From assembly GCA_965227035.1 (NCBI GenBank), contig OZ245724.1:310001-374000 (forward strand): 64,000 nucleotides of DNA. Reading direction: 5' to 3'. The notes under the pieces are model-generated. The model did no database searches and had not been told where the DNA came from. It saw nothing but the letters and a program-made list of their open reading frames with translations. The DNA is from CBDDFQ01 sp965227035 (GTDB taxonomy: Bacteria > Pseudomonadota > Gammaproteobacteria > Burkholderiales > Burkholderiaceae_C). The position numbers and the translations under genes are program-made. Within the stretch, counting starts at the first letter, position 1. Every line of letters begins with the position of its first letter. Below are positions 26,504 through 34,669 of the stretch, in pieces.

Positions 26504-26995
26504 TCAAGCGGATCGTTTTTCGCTTCGCTTCTGTGCGGCGAGCACTGCTTCCTGAATTCTTTTCGCGCGAGTTTCTGGCTTTACCGCGTCGTCGATCTTT
26601 CGAATCAGAAAGTTCTTTTCGCCAGGTGGCAATGCGTTGAAGGCCTGGGCTGCGCCTGCCGCCGAGAGTGCGATTTTGAGGTCGTTCGGAACATCCACTT
26701 TTGCCCGGTCGACAACGGTGAATTCGATGCGAATTCGATCGCCAGTTCGTGTCTTGGTTTCTTGCCTGACTTTTGCCTTGATGCGAATGTAGTGCTGGCC
26801 ACCGCCTACCGGAAAGAGACTCACCTTGAAAGGCTCAGAGTCGTTCACGCGTGCCGACACCAACACCGGGCCTTTCGTACCCAGGCTCTGCGTGATCTCT
26901 TCAGGGACAGGCACCGCGCAATAGTCCATTCCTTCCGCCCAAGCTTCCAACTCTGCTTCGAAAGAGAAATTTTGCCCGGCTGCCGTGTGCTTCAT
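26504..26995 (-). CDS. DUF1905/YdeI (OmdA)-type protein
   Basis: This 163-residue protein combines an N-terminal DUF1905 beta-barrel (FSFEAELEAWAEGMDYCAVP, VLVSARVNDSEPFKVSLFPV, GGQHYIRIK) with a C-terminal YdeI/OmpD-associated helical segment. The C-terminal part includes VPNDLKIALSAAGAAQAFN, LPPGEKNFLIRKIDDA and the ETRAKRIQEAV motif. There is no signal peptide. The family is widespread and its biochemical function is not established. It lies alone between the HD-GYP gene and a secreted hydrolase. Confidence 0.85.
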   Translation of the reverse strand: MKHTAAGQNFSFEAELEAWAEGMDYCAVPVPEEITQSLGTKGPVLVSARVNDSEPFKVSLFPVGGGQHYIRIKAKVRQETKTRTGDRIRIEFTVVDRAKVDVPNDLKIALSAAGAAQAFNALPPGEKNFLIRKIDDAVKPETRAKRIQEAVLAAQKRSEKRSA

Positions 26996-27240
26996 GACGT
27001 AGTCCGCTTTCTGAAGTAGAAGCTATTCGAATGAGTCCAAGCCTGGTTGCCCACATCGAAGGCTAAATGCTACCCAGAAGTCCGCGATCCTTGACTTCTA
27101 CGTTCTACAGAACAAATGGCAAAGAGGTCGCAATGAGTTGTAGCATGGGCTGCGGCTGCGGCTTCGGGTCCAGACTTACCTGCCCTTGGTTCTGCCGCAC
27201 ATCAATGGTTCGGCGTCAATGTTCGCACCTGAGGCATGTC

Positions 27241-28029
27241 ATGAATAAAACGTTTCTCCGTGTTGCTGTTTCAGTGATCCTTGCAATGACGGCAGCAATG
27301 CCGCTGGCGACCTCTGCACAAGACAAAAAATGCGCAGTCGTTCTGCTGCACGGCAAATGGGATGCCCCGCGCACGATGGATATTTTTGCGCGGCGACTCG
27401 AAGGGAAATGCGCGTACAAATCGCTGCTCATGCCTTGGTCCACTGCGCGTGCCTACGACGTGCCTTATCCCGTCGCGCTCGACGAGATAAAAAAGGAAGT
27501 CAAAGCGTTCAGGGACCAGGGCTACAAGTACGTGCTGATCGGCGGACACAGCTTTGGCGCCAACGCAGCGCTTGCATACATGACGGTCGATGCCGATGTC
27601 GACGGGCTCATCCTCATGGCGCCTGGCCACGTACCGAAGGCCTGGTACGGCAGCGGCCTTACGAAAGAAAGCGTCGATAAAGCCAAGACGCTGATCGACG
27701 AGGGAAAGGGTGCCGAAACCATGTCCTACGTGGATACGAACCAGGGTGCCCGCAAATCTGGCCGAGCGAGTGCCGTAAGCGTGTACTCTTACTTCGATCC
27801 CGACGGGCTGGCTAACATGCCAGGCACAGCGACCCGGTTTAAAAAAGCGGTTCCCGTCGTGTACGTCGTTGGAACCGCGGACCCTCAATATCGATTTGGC
27901 CAAGGATTCGTCTTCGACAAACTTCCGTCTCACCCTTTAAGCAAGTATGTGGTGGTAAGCGCCGATCACGTTGGCACTACCGACCAGAGCGGGCCGGCAG
28001 TAGTAGCTTTTATCGATTCGCTTCCATGA
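27241..28029 (+). CDS. Secreted alpha/beta hydrolase
   Basis: This 262-residue exported protein starts with the signal peptide MNKTFLRVAVSVILAMTAAM, ending in ATSAQ. Alpha/beta-hydrolase features are CAVVLLHGKWDAP (oxyanion strand), the nucleophile elbow IGGHSFGANAAL (Ser), and the C-terminal SADHVGT that supplies the His. GAGG lies six bases before the ATG. The frame stays open upstream to 27067, and an ATG at 27133 with its own AAGAGG would add a Cys-rich segment. The substrate is unknown. It overlaps the next small gene by 4 nt. Confidence 0.85.
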   Translation: MNKTFLRVAVSVILAMTAAMPLATSAQDKKCAVVLLHGKWDAPRTMDIFARRLEGKCAYKSLLMPWSTARAYDVPYPVALDEIKKEVKAFRDQGYKYVLIGGHSFGANAALAYMTVDADVDGLILMAPGHVPKAWYGSGLTKESVDKAKTLIDEGKGAETMSYVDTNQGARKSGRASAVSVYSYFDPDGLANMPGTATRFKKAVPVVYVVGTADPQYRFGQGFVFDKLPSHPLSKYVVVSADHVGTTDQSGPAVVAFIDSLP

Positions 28030-28313
28030 AGAACAAAGTCTTCATCTCATTCGAAGACGAAGAACACAACCGATGCGTGGACATATTTGAGCGTCCCGAC
28101 AAGACTTTCGGCTTCGAAGAATTCAGGCGCGACGTTGAAGATCAAGGTCGCTGGCAATCTATGGCTAGGTATTCCCAGCCGGTATTCACGAAAGAAAACA
28201 ATGCGCTCGTCGCAGCGAGTGCCAGTGTGAGCTGGCTTGCTGACTGCGAACCTTTCAGATCACGCGTTGAATTCACAAAAGATACGACCGATCGGTCCGA
28301 TCCAGCTAGCTAG
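28026..28313 (+). CDS. Small hypothetical protein coupled to the alpha/beta hydrolase
   Basis: This 95-residue protein starts with an ATG that overlaps the hydrolase stop (ATGA), which supports translation and co-expression. It is acidic, with no signal peptide, and contains VFISFEDEEHNRCVDIFERP, a Phe/Glu-rich strand pattern and a TRYSQPVF-like segment. I do not recognise a family. The pairing with a secreted hydrolase is the only functional clue, and the product itself looks cytosolic. Confidence 0.65.
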   Translation: MKNKVFISFEDEEHNRCVDIFERPDKTFGFEEFRRDVEDQGRWQSMARYSQPVFTKENNALVAASASVSWLADCEPFRSRVEFTKDTTDRSDPAS

Positions 28314-28540
28314 CCCATCTGATTCGAGTCAATTAAAGCCACGGCCCCGAATCCGCCTGCGAAATAGCTGAGATTTCTCCAGAAATAAGCTGGAGCGGCC
28401 CTTTTTGATCGTGTTTCGGGAACGCGTACCTGAAATGCCGTCGTTGTAGGCAACTGCGATTTCGAGCGACTTCAGCGTTCACTGAATATCGCTGAATTTA
28501 TTACTGAACACTTTTGCAGTTGAACAGGCTGAAAAGCCTG

Positions 28541-28625
28541 TGGTGCCCGAGGCCGGAATCGAACCGGCACGCCTTGCGGCGGGGGATTTTGAGTCCCCTG
28601 CGTCTACCAATTTCACCACCCGGGC
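28541..28625 (-). tRNA. tRNA-Leu (CAA)
   Basis: This 85-nt class II tRNA lies on the minus strand. The acceptor arms GCCCGGG/CTCGGGC pair fully with one G-U. The anticodon loop CTCAAAA gives anticodon CAA, reading UUG. The T arm is GGTTCGATTCC, and a long variable arm and an encoded CCA are present. The G at 28625 is the 5' end. It is divergent from cysM. A CATAAT -10-like box lies about 22 bases upstream (28647-28652), inside the cysM leader. Confidence 0.96.
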
Positions 28626-28665
28626 AGGTCGAGAGCGAAGACCGAAATTATGGCACAGTGGCGAC

Positions 28666-29568
28666 ATGAAATATCCGACGATTGAAGACGCCATCGGTCA
28701 TACGCCGCTGGTAGCATTGCAGCGCATCGGCGCCGCTGAAAACATCCGCCTTGGCAACGTCGTTCTGGGCAAGCTCGAGGGCAACAATCCGGCTGGCTCG
28801 GTCAAGGACAGGCCGGCGCTTTCGATGATCAAGCGTGCGGAAGAGCGCGGTGAAATCAAGCCGGGCGATACCCTCATCGAGGCGACGTCCGGCAACACCG
28901 GTATCGCGCTCGCCATGGCGGCGGCCATCAAGGGCTATCGCATGATTTTGATCATGCCGGAGGACCTCTCCATCGAGCGCGCGCAAACCATGAAGGCCTT
29001 TGGCGCCGAGCTGGTGCTGACGCCCAAGAGCGGAGGCATGGAATACGCACGCGATCTGTCGGAGCAGATGGTGCGCGACGGCAAGGGTCGTGTGCTCGAC
29101 CAGTTCGCGAACGAAGACAATCCGCGCATTCATTACGAGACGACCGGGCCTGAAATCTGGGAAGACACCAAGGGCAAGGTCACGCATTTCGTAAGTGCGA
29201 TGGGCACGACCGGAACCATCACCGGTGTGTCGAAATTTTTGAAAGAAAAGAACCCGGCCATCAAGATCATCGGCGCGCAGCCTAGCGAGGGATCGCGTAT
29301 TCCTGGCATTCGCAAATGGCCGGAAGAATATCTGCCGAAAATCTACGATGCGAGCCGTGTGGATGAGCTGGTTTATGTAAGCCAGGCCGATGCTGAAGAC
29401 ATGTGCCGCCGGATGGCGCGGGAAGAGGGCATCTTCGCGGGGATTTCGGCTGCAGGCGCACTCTGGGTCGCGTTGGAAATTGCCAAGCGCGAGAAGAATG
29501 CGACTATCGTGTTCATCGTCTGCGATCGCGGTGACCGCTACCTGTCGACTGGCGTCTTTCCGGCATGA
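28666..29568 (+). CDS. cysM: Cysteine synthase B (O-acetylserine sulfhydrylase)
   Basis: This 300-residue PLP enzyme makes cysteine from O-acetylserine (or phosphoserine-type substrates) and sulfide or thiosulfate. PLP lysine K47 lies in NPAGSVKDRPALSM. EATSGNTGIALAMAAA binds the substrate carboxylate, and GTTGTITGVSKFL binds the PLP phosphate. The length and the IGHTPLVALQRIG start fit CysM rather than the slightly longer CysK. The ATG at 28666 is chosen; the open frame runs back into the tRNA gene and cannot be coding there. A TusA-like gene follows about 60 bases downstream. Confidence 0.94.
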   Translation: MKYPTIEDAIGHTPLVALQRIGAAENIRLGNVVLGKLEGNNPAGSVKDRPALSMIKRAEERGEIKPGDTLIEATSGNTGIALAMAAAIKGYRMILIMPEDLSIERAQTMKAFGAELVLTPKSGGMEYARDLSEQMVRDGKGRVLDQFANEDNPRIHYETTGPEIWEDTKGKVTHFVSAMGTTGTITGVSKFLKEKNPAIKIIGAQPSEGSRIPGIRKWPEEYLPKIYDASRVDELVYVSQADAEDMCRRMAREEGIFAGISAAGALWVALEIAKREKNATIVFIVCDRGDRYLSTGVFPA

Positions 29569-29626
29569 TTTCCTGCTCTATCGGAGCCTCTCTTAGAATG
29601 AAGCAAGGCCACAAGGAGGCTCTCAC

Positions 29627-29854
29627 ATGAACACTCATCAAGAAATCGATACTCGCGGCTTGAACTGCCCGCTTCCCATCCTGAAAGCCAAGAAGGCACT
29701 CACGGGTATGCAGAGCGGGCAATTGCTGAAGGTGGTCGCGACCGATGCAGGATCGATTCGCGACTTTCAGGCGTTCTCCAAGCAGACCGGCAACGAGCTG
29801 GTTCAGCAGGAGACGATCGGCACGGAATACATTCACGTCCTGCGCCGTCGCTGA
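29627..29854 (+). CDS. TusA-family sulfur carrier/sulfurtransferase
   Basis: This 75-residue protein has the TusA/YedF signature DTRGLNCPLPILKAKKAL with catalytic Cys14 in CPLP. It forms the two-layer alpha/beta SirA-like fold. TusA proteins carry persulfide sulfur to tRNA thiolation, molybdenum cofactor or sulfur-oxidation systems. AAGGAGG lies eight bases before the ATG. Its position downstream of cysM suggests a role in sulfur handling. I withhold a gene symbol because several paralogues usually exist. A strong terminator follows. Confidence 0.9.
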   Translation: MNTHQEIDTRGLNCPLPILKAKKALTGMQSGQLLKVVATDAGSIRDFQAFSKQTGNELVQQETIGTEYIHVLRRR

Positions 29855-29902
29855 CCGGTCGACTCGAATCCATTCGACTCGACTTCAGCGTCGCTGGAAC
29901 AA

Positions 29903-29932
29903 AAAAAGGGATGCCAATCGGCATCCCTTTTT
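29903..29932. terminator. Rho-independent terminator after the TusA-like gene
   Basis: AAAAAGGGATGCC (29903-29915) pairs with GGCATCCCTTTTT (29920-29932) over 13 bp around AATC. The A-rich left and T-rich right flanks allow termination on both strands, so it may also serve galU, which converges from the right. Confidence 0.92.
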
Positions 29933-29941
29933 GTTTGGCGC

Positions 29942-29980
29942 GCTTTTAAGCTTAAAAGCTTAAAAGCTTAAAAGCTTAAG
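29942..29980. repeat. Short tandem repeat of GCTTAAAA
   Basis: Three perfect copies of GCTTAAAA (29950-29973) are flanked by the variants GCTTTTAA (29942-29949) and GCTTAAG (29974-29980). Each boundary creates an AAGCTT palindrome. It lies between the TusA-like terminator and the stop codon of galU, so any effect would be on 3' untranslated RNA. Confidence 0.9.
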
Positions 29981-29982
29981 AA

Positions 29983-30879
29983 CTAGAGCTTCAGCGATTT
30001 CAGGTAATTGCGGAAATGATCGCTCACCTCGGGGTGTTTCAAGGCTAGGGCAACCGTCGCTTCGAGGAAGCCTTCCTTGCTGCCGCAATCGAATCGGGTT
30101 CCAGCGTACTGAAACGCATGCACGGCTTCTTCTTTCATGAGCGCGGCAATGCCATCGGTCAGCTGGATTTCTCCACCTGCGCCGGTGGGCTGGGATTTGA
30201 TGTGGTCGAACACGCGCGGCGTGAGGATGTACCGACCTGCAACTCCCATGCGTGACGGCGCTTTGTCGGGGCTCGGCTTCTCGACCATGGCGCTAACCTT
30301 GGTCAACTGATCCGAGATTTTTTCTCCGGCGACGATACCGTAGCGTTTGACCTGCTCCAAGGGCACTTCCTGCACCGCGAGCATGGTGGTTTGAAGCTCT
30401 TCGAATGCATCGACCATCTGCACCAGAATCGGCTTGCCGCCATCGGGTTTGACCATCAAGTCATCGGCCAGCAGAACCGCAAAAGGTTCGTCGTTGACCA
30501 GATGCTCCGCGCACAGAACTGCGTGGCCCAGGCCTAGCATTCGTGGCTGGCGAACATAAGACGCGCTCATGTCCGAAGGAACGATCGACCGCAGCAAATC
30601 CAGCAGAGCAGCTTTGCCGCTGGCTTCGAGTTCGCTTTCGAGTTCGTAGGCGGTATCGAAGTGATCTTCGATTGCGCGCTTGTTGCGGCCAGTCACGAAA
30701 ATCATGTGGCGAATGCCGGCTTCATAGGCCTCTTCAACTGCGTACTGAATCAACGGTTTGTCGACGACCGGAAGCATTTCTTTCGGCTGCGCCTTGGTTG
30801 CGGGCAGGAACCGAGTGCCGAGACCGGCAACCGGAAACACCGCCTTGTTAATTCGCTTTTTAATGGGATTTGTCGCCAT
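29983..30879 (-). CDS. galU: UTP-glucose-1-phosphate uridylyltransferase
   Basis: This 298-residue enzyme makes UDP-glucose from UTP and glucose-1-phosphate, for envelope polysaccharides, LPS and periplasmic glucans. The nucleotide-binding motif is VFPVAGLGTRFLPATKAQPK near the N terminus. ADDLMVKPDGG, the metal/sugar-phosphate region, and the C-terminal GTRFDCGSKEGFLEA are also present. Length is normal for bacterial GalU. It is transcribed in the same direction as valS, about 60 bases after it. An 8-bp tandem repeat abuts its stop. Confidence 0.96.
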   Translation of the reverse strand: MATNPIKKRINKAVFPVAGLGTRFLPATKAQPKEMLPVVDKPLIQYAVEEAYEAGIRHMIFVTGRNKRAIEDHFDTAYELESELEASGKAALLDLLRSIVPSDMSASYVRQPRMLGLGHAVLCAEHLVNDEPFAVLLADDLMVKPDGGKPILVQMVDAFEELQTTMLAVQEVPLEQVKRYGIVAGEKISDQLTKVSAMVEKPSPDKAPSRMGVAGRYILTPRVFDHIKSQPTGAGGEIQLTDGIAALMKEEAVHAFQYAGTRFDCGSKEGFLEATVALALKHPEVSDHFRNYLKSLKL

Positions 30880-30938
30880 GAATATCCAGTGATTTCGACA
30901 TAACGGATCATCCTAGCGCGGCGCGATGGCCGCTTCTG

Positions 30939-33821
30939 TCAGACAAGACGCTTAAGTTGGTCGTTGATCCGGGCGAGTGTAGACACAAAGTCTGCAGCCC
31001 TCTTGCGCTCCTGTTCGATGACAGCAGCCGGCGCACGCGCCACGAACGCTTCGTTGCTCAACTTTCCTTCGGTCTTGGCGATCTCGCCTTCGAGTCGCGC
31101 CACTTCTTTCGACAGTCGAGCTTTCTCGGCCGCCACGTCGATTTCCATATGCAGGCAAAGTCGCGCTTCGCCCACCATTGCGACAGGTGCCGCTTGCGCC
31201 GCGTTCTGCCATTCGGCAGCGTCGTCGAACACCTTCACTTCGTTGAGCTTGGCCAAGGCCTGGAGCACCGGTGCCATCTGGCGCAACAACGCAGTGTCTG
31301 CAGCCGACGATGCGACCGCGTACAGCGGCAGCTTCTGAGCAGGCGACACGTTCATCTCGCCGCGCAGATTGCGACACGCATCGACGAACGCCTTCAAACG
31401 CGCGACATACGCTTCGGCTTCGGTGTCGATTTTTTCCGATTGCGATTGCGGATACGCCGCGATGCTGATCGATTCGCCCGACTTGCCAGCCACCGGCGCG
31501 ACGATCTGCCAGAGCTCTTCCGTGATGAACGGAATGACCGGATGCGCGAGTCGAAGGATCGCTTCGAGCACACGAATCAGGGTGCCGCGAGTGCCGCGCT
31601 TGGCAGCGTCGTCGCCCGTCTGGATTTGCACCTTGGCAATTTCCAGATACCAGTCGCAGAACTCGTCCCAAACGAACTGGTAGATGCTGTTCGCGACGTT
31701 GTCGAGGCGGTATTCCTCGAATGCCTTTGCGACATCTGCTTCGGTGCGCTGCAGCTTCGAGACGATCCACTTGTCCGCCGGCGAAAAGCTCGCGCCATCG
31801 GGGTTGCTGTCATGACCTTCGCATTGCATCAGCGTGAAGCGGGTGGCGTTCCAGAGCTTGTTGCAGAAATTGCGGTAGCCCTCGCAGCGCTTGCTGTCGA
31901 AGTTGATGTTGCGACCCAGCGTGGCGAGCGATGCGAAAGTGAATCGCAACGCATCGGCACCGAACGCCGGAATGCCATCGGGAAATTCTTTTTCGGTCTG
32001 CTTGCGAACCTGCGGCGCTGTCTCGGGTTTGCGAAGGCCGGTGGTGCGTTTGTCGAGCAGGGGCGAGAGTTCGATGCCGTCGATCAAGTCGACCGGATCG
32101 AGCACATTGCCTTCCGACTTGCTCATCTTCTTGCCCTGCGCGTCGCGCACCAGGCCGTGGATGTACACATGGCGGAACGGCACCTTGCCGGTGAAATGCT
32201 TGGTCATCATGATCATCCGGGCGACCCAGAAAAAGATGATGTCGTAGCCGGTGACCAGCACCGACGAAGGCAGGTACAGGTCGTAGTCCTGCGTTTCTGC
32301 GGGCCAGCCCATGGTCGAGAAAGGAACCAGCGCCGAGGAGTACCAGGTGTCGAGCACGTCTTCATCGCGGGTGAGCTTCTTGCCCGGTGCCTTGGCTTGC
32401 GCTTCTTCTTCGCTGCGTGCAACGTAGACCTTGCCGTCTTCGTCGTACCAGGCGGGAATCTGATGGCCCCACCACAACTGGCGCGAAATACACCAGTCCT
32501 GGATGTTGTTCATCCACTGGTTGTAGGTGTTGACCCAGTTCTCGGGCACGAAAGACACTTCGCCGTCCTGCACTGCCTCGATCGCTTTCTCTGCAATCGA
32601 TTTGCCGGTGGGATCCTTGTCGCTTACCTTGCTCATCGCGACGAACCATTGGTCGGTCAGCATCGGCTCGACCACCTGTCCGGTACGCGCGCAACGCGGC
32701 ACCATAAGCTTGTGCTTCTTGATCTCGACCATGTTGCCGGACGCTTCGAGGTCGGCGACGATTTTCTTGCGGGCGACGAAGCGGTCGAGTCCTTGATAGG
32801 CCTCGGGCGCGTTCTCGTTGATCGTGGCGTCCAGCGTGAGCACGCCGATGATCGGCAGCTTGTGGCGTTGACCGACTGCATAGTCGTTGTAGTCGTGCGC
32901 AGGTGTGACCTTCACCACACCAGTGCCAAATTCGCGATCGACGTAATCGTCGGCAATGATCGGAATCAGGCGGCCGACGATGGGCAGGCGGACGTTCTTG
33001 CCGATTAGCGCTTTGTAGCGCTCGTCTTCCGGATGCACCATGACAGCGGTATCGCCGAGCATGGTTTCCGGGCGAGTAGTTGCCACGGTAAGCGACGCGC
33101 TGCCGTCTTCCAGCGGATAGCTGATGTGCCAGAGGAAACCGTCTTCCTCTTCGCTCTCCACTTCCAGATCGCTCACAGCGGTCTTGAGGGTCGGATCCCA
33201 GTTGACCAGGCGTTTGCCGCGATAGATCAAGCCCTGTTCGTACAACTGAACGAAGGTGTCGGTGACCACTGGCGACAGCTTGTCGTCCATCGTGAAGTAT
33301 TCGTGGCTCCAGTCGACGCTATCGCCCATGCGGCGCATTTGCGAGGTGATGGTGTTGCCCGATTTTTCTTTCCACTCCCATACGCGCGATACGAAGTTCT
33401 TGCGGCCGAGTTCATGACGCGAAGTCTTCTGCTCGAGCAGTTGGCGCTCCACCACGATTTGCGTGGCGATACCCGCGTGATCTGTGCCCGGCACCCACAA
33501 GGTGTTGAACCCACGCATGCGGTGATAGCGCGTGAGCGAATCCATGATGGTCTGGTTGAACGCGTGGCCCATGTGCAGCGTTCCGGTGACGTTCGGAGGG
33601 GGAAGCTGAATGGCGAACGAATCGCTCTTTTCATTGGCCTTGCCGGTGCCGCGATAGCCCGCGCGCGCATAGCCTTTGGCTTCCCATTCCGGTCCCCACT
33701 TGGCTTCGATACCCGAGGGCTCGAACGATTTGGCAAGGCTCGACAAACCCGGTTGAGCGATTTGCTCAGTTTGGTTCGGTTTGTTGTCGGGGGAGTTTGT
33801 GGATGGCGCGGGGGAAGTCAT
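30939..33821 (-). CDS. valS: Valyl-tRNA synthetase
   Basis: This 960-residue class I aminoacyl-tRNA synthetase charges tRNA-Val. The HIGH-type motif is HMGH (83-86, in PPPNVTGTLHMGHAF) and the KMSKS motif is at about 562-566. The connective peptide editing domain (TTRPETMLGDTAVMVHPEDE), the anticodon-binding domain and the C-terminal coiled coil (RLSKEVARLEGEIAKTEGKL) are all present. Length is normal. A long open frame on the opposite strand (30957-33008) is a GC-driven shadow of this gene. Confidence 0.98.
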   Translation of the reverse strand: MTSPAPSTNSPDNKPNQTEQIAQPGLSSLAKSFEPSGIEAKWGPEWEAKGYARAGYRGTGKANEKSDSFAIQLPPPNVTGTLHMGHAFNQTIMDSLTRYHRMRGFNTLWVPGTDHAGIATQIVVERQLLEQKTSRHELGRKNFVSRVWEWKEKSGNTITSQMRRMGDSVDWSHEYFTMDDKLSPVVTDTFVQLYEQGLIYRGKRLVNWDPTLKTAVSDLEVESEEEDGFLWHISYPLEDGSASLTVATTRPETMLGDTAVMVHPEDERYKALIGKNVRLPIVGRLIPIIADDYVDREFGTGVVKVTPAHDYNDYAVGQRHKLPIIGVLTLDATINENAPEAYQGLDRFVARKKIVADLEASGNMVEIKKHKLMVPRCARTGQVVEPMLTDQWFVAMSKVSDKDPTGKSIAEKAIEAVQDGEVSFVPENWVNTYNQWMNNIQDWCISRQLWWGHQIPAWYDEDGKVYVARSEEEAQAKAPGKKLTRDEDVLDTWYSSALVPFSTMGWPAETQDYDLYLPSSVLVTGYDIIFFWVARMIMMTKHFTGKVPFRHVYIHGLVRDAQGKKMSKSEGNVLDPVDLIDGIELSPLLDKRTTGLRKPETAPQVRKQTEKEFPDGIPAFGADALRFTFASLATLGRNINFDSKRCEGYRNFCNKLWNATRFTLMQCEGHDSNPDGASFSPADKWIVSKLQRTEADVAKAFEEYRLDNVANSIYQFVWDEFCDWYLEIAKVQIQTGDDAAKRGTRGTLIRVLEAILRLAHPVIPFITEELWQIVAPVAGKSGESISIAAYPQSQSEKIDTEAEAYVARLKAFVDACRNLRGEMNVSPAQKLPLYAVASSAADTALLRQMAPVLQALAKLNEVKVFDDAAEWQNAAQAAPVAMVGEARLCLHMEIDVAAEKARLSKEVARLEGEIAKTEGKLSNEAFVARAPAAVIEQERKRAADFVSTLARINDQLKRLV

Positions 33822-33865
33822 CCAACGATTTTACCGGTCGCCTTCACAGGCAACCGGTGGGTGAT

Positions 33866-34522
33866 CTATCGACCGAATTCGGGACGGTCATTCTGCTGAG
33901 GCTTGAGCGACTCGGCGCTCTTGCCGGCTGCGCGTTCCTCACGCCATTTCGCCTTGCGCGCACTCCATTCGTCGAGGCGCAGACGGGCGGTGGTCGCCTC
34001 GATCGCCATTTGCTCCTTGGTGGCGGTGTCAGCCGTGAATTCGAGACGCACGCCGTTCGGGTCGAAGAAATAAATGCTCTTGAACACATGGTGATCGGTC
34101 ACGCCGAGCACATCGACGCCGTGATACACGAGGCGCGCTTTCATGTCTTCGAGGTCCTGCACCGTATCGACCCGGAAAGAGATGTGGTTCACCCATTTCG
34201 GGGTGTTCGGCGAAGCTTCGGCAGCAATATCGTCGCCCAAGTCGAAGAACGCGATGAACGAGCCGTCCTGCAGGCGGAAAAAGAAGTGGGTGTACGGGCA
34301 GTATTCGCCGGTGCTGGGCACGTGATCGCTCTGGATGATGTGATACAGCGGCAGACCGAGGATGTCTTCGTAGAAATGACGGGTTTCCTCGGCGTCTTTG
34401 GCGCGGTACGCGTAGTGGTGAAGCTGCTGCACTTTCGCCGGAGGCGGAAGCGAGGCAAGGCCTGCGTCCGACGATTTAACGACGGGAGCTTTTGGCGCTT
34501 TATCTGTGAGAACTGCGGACAT
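33866..34522 (-). CDS. VOC family dioxygenase-like protein
   Basis: This 218-residue protein has an extended vicinal oxygen chelate fold. Candidate metal ligands are the His pair in QQLHHYAYRA, H in PKWVNHISFRVD, and Glu in GVRLEFTADT. DPNGVRLEFT is the typical last strand. The C-terminal helix is rich in charged residues (RLDEWSARKAKWREERAAGK). The ATG at 34522 has AAAGGAG six bases upstream; the longer frame to 35020 runs over the divergent yaaA gene. It may be a ring-cleaving or isomerising VOC enzyme, but the substrate is unknown. Confidence 0.85.
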   Translation of the reverse strand: MSAVLTDKAPKAPVVKSSDAGLASLPPPAKVQQLHHYAYRAKDAEETRHFYEDILGLPLYHIIQSDHVPSTGEYCPYTHFFFRLQDGSFIAFFDLGDDIAAEASPNTPKWVNHISFRVDTVQDLEDMKARLVYHGVDVLGVTDHHVFKSIYFFDPNGVRLEFTADTATKEQMAIEATTARLRLDEWSARKAKWREERAAGKSAESLKPQQNDRPEFGR

Positions 34523-34560
34523 GTCGGTCTCCTTTGTGCTGTTTGGGCAAAGTCGAGTGG

Positions 34561-34610
34561 ATTCACCTAAACGTAATGAATTTACTATACCGTAATTATC
34601 TAAAAGCCGG
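34561..34610. promoter_or_regulatory. AT-rich divergent promoter segment with CGTAAT direct repeats
   Basis: An AT-rich stretch lies between the divergent VOC and yaaA genes. It contains two copies of CGTAAT (34572-34577 and 34591-34596), 19 bases apart, and several TATA-like hexamers. This spacing could suit a dimeric regulator. No consensus site was identified with confidence. Confidence 0.3.
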
Positions 34611-34669
34611 CAGTTTGACGGGTAACCGGGTTCTAGGCTCTCCCGGACCGTGTTGGGGATAATGTTGGG

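Noticed and set aside
28377..28407. CTCCAG/CTGGAG hairpin followed by a T-run as terminator
   Set aside because: The stem is only 6 bp and the T-run begins 7 bases after it, so it does not meet the pattern of a rho-independent terminator.
28313..28665. tRNA-Leu as an integration site for a mobile element
   Set aside because: No integrase gene and no duplicate of the tRNA 3' end were seen in the window. No insertion sequence or transposase was recognised either.
29942..29980. Possible CRISPR-like array
   Set aside because: The repeat unit is 8 bp and contiguous, without spacers; no cas genes are present. No CRISPR array is visible anywhere in the window.
30957..33008. 683-codon open frame on the plus strand
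   Set aside because: It is exactly antisense to valS, whose motifs are complete; the frame is His/Arg/Val-rich, as expected for a GC-driven shadow.
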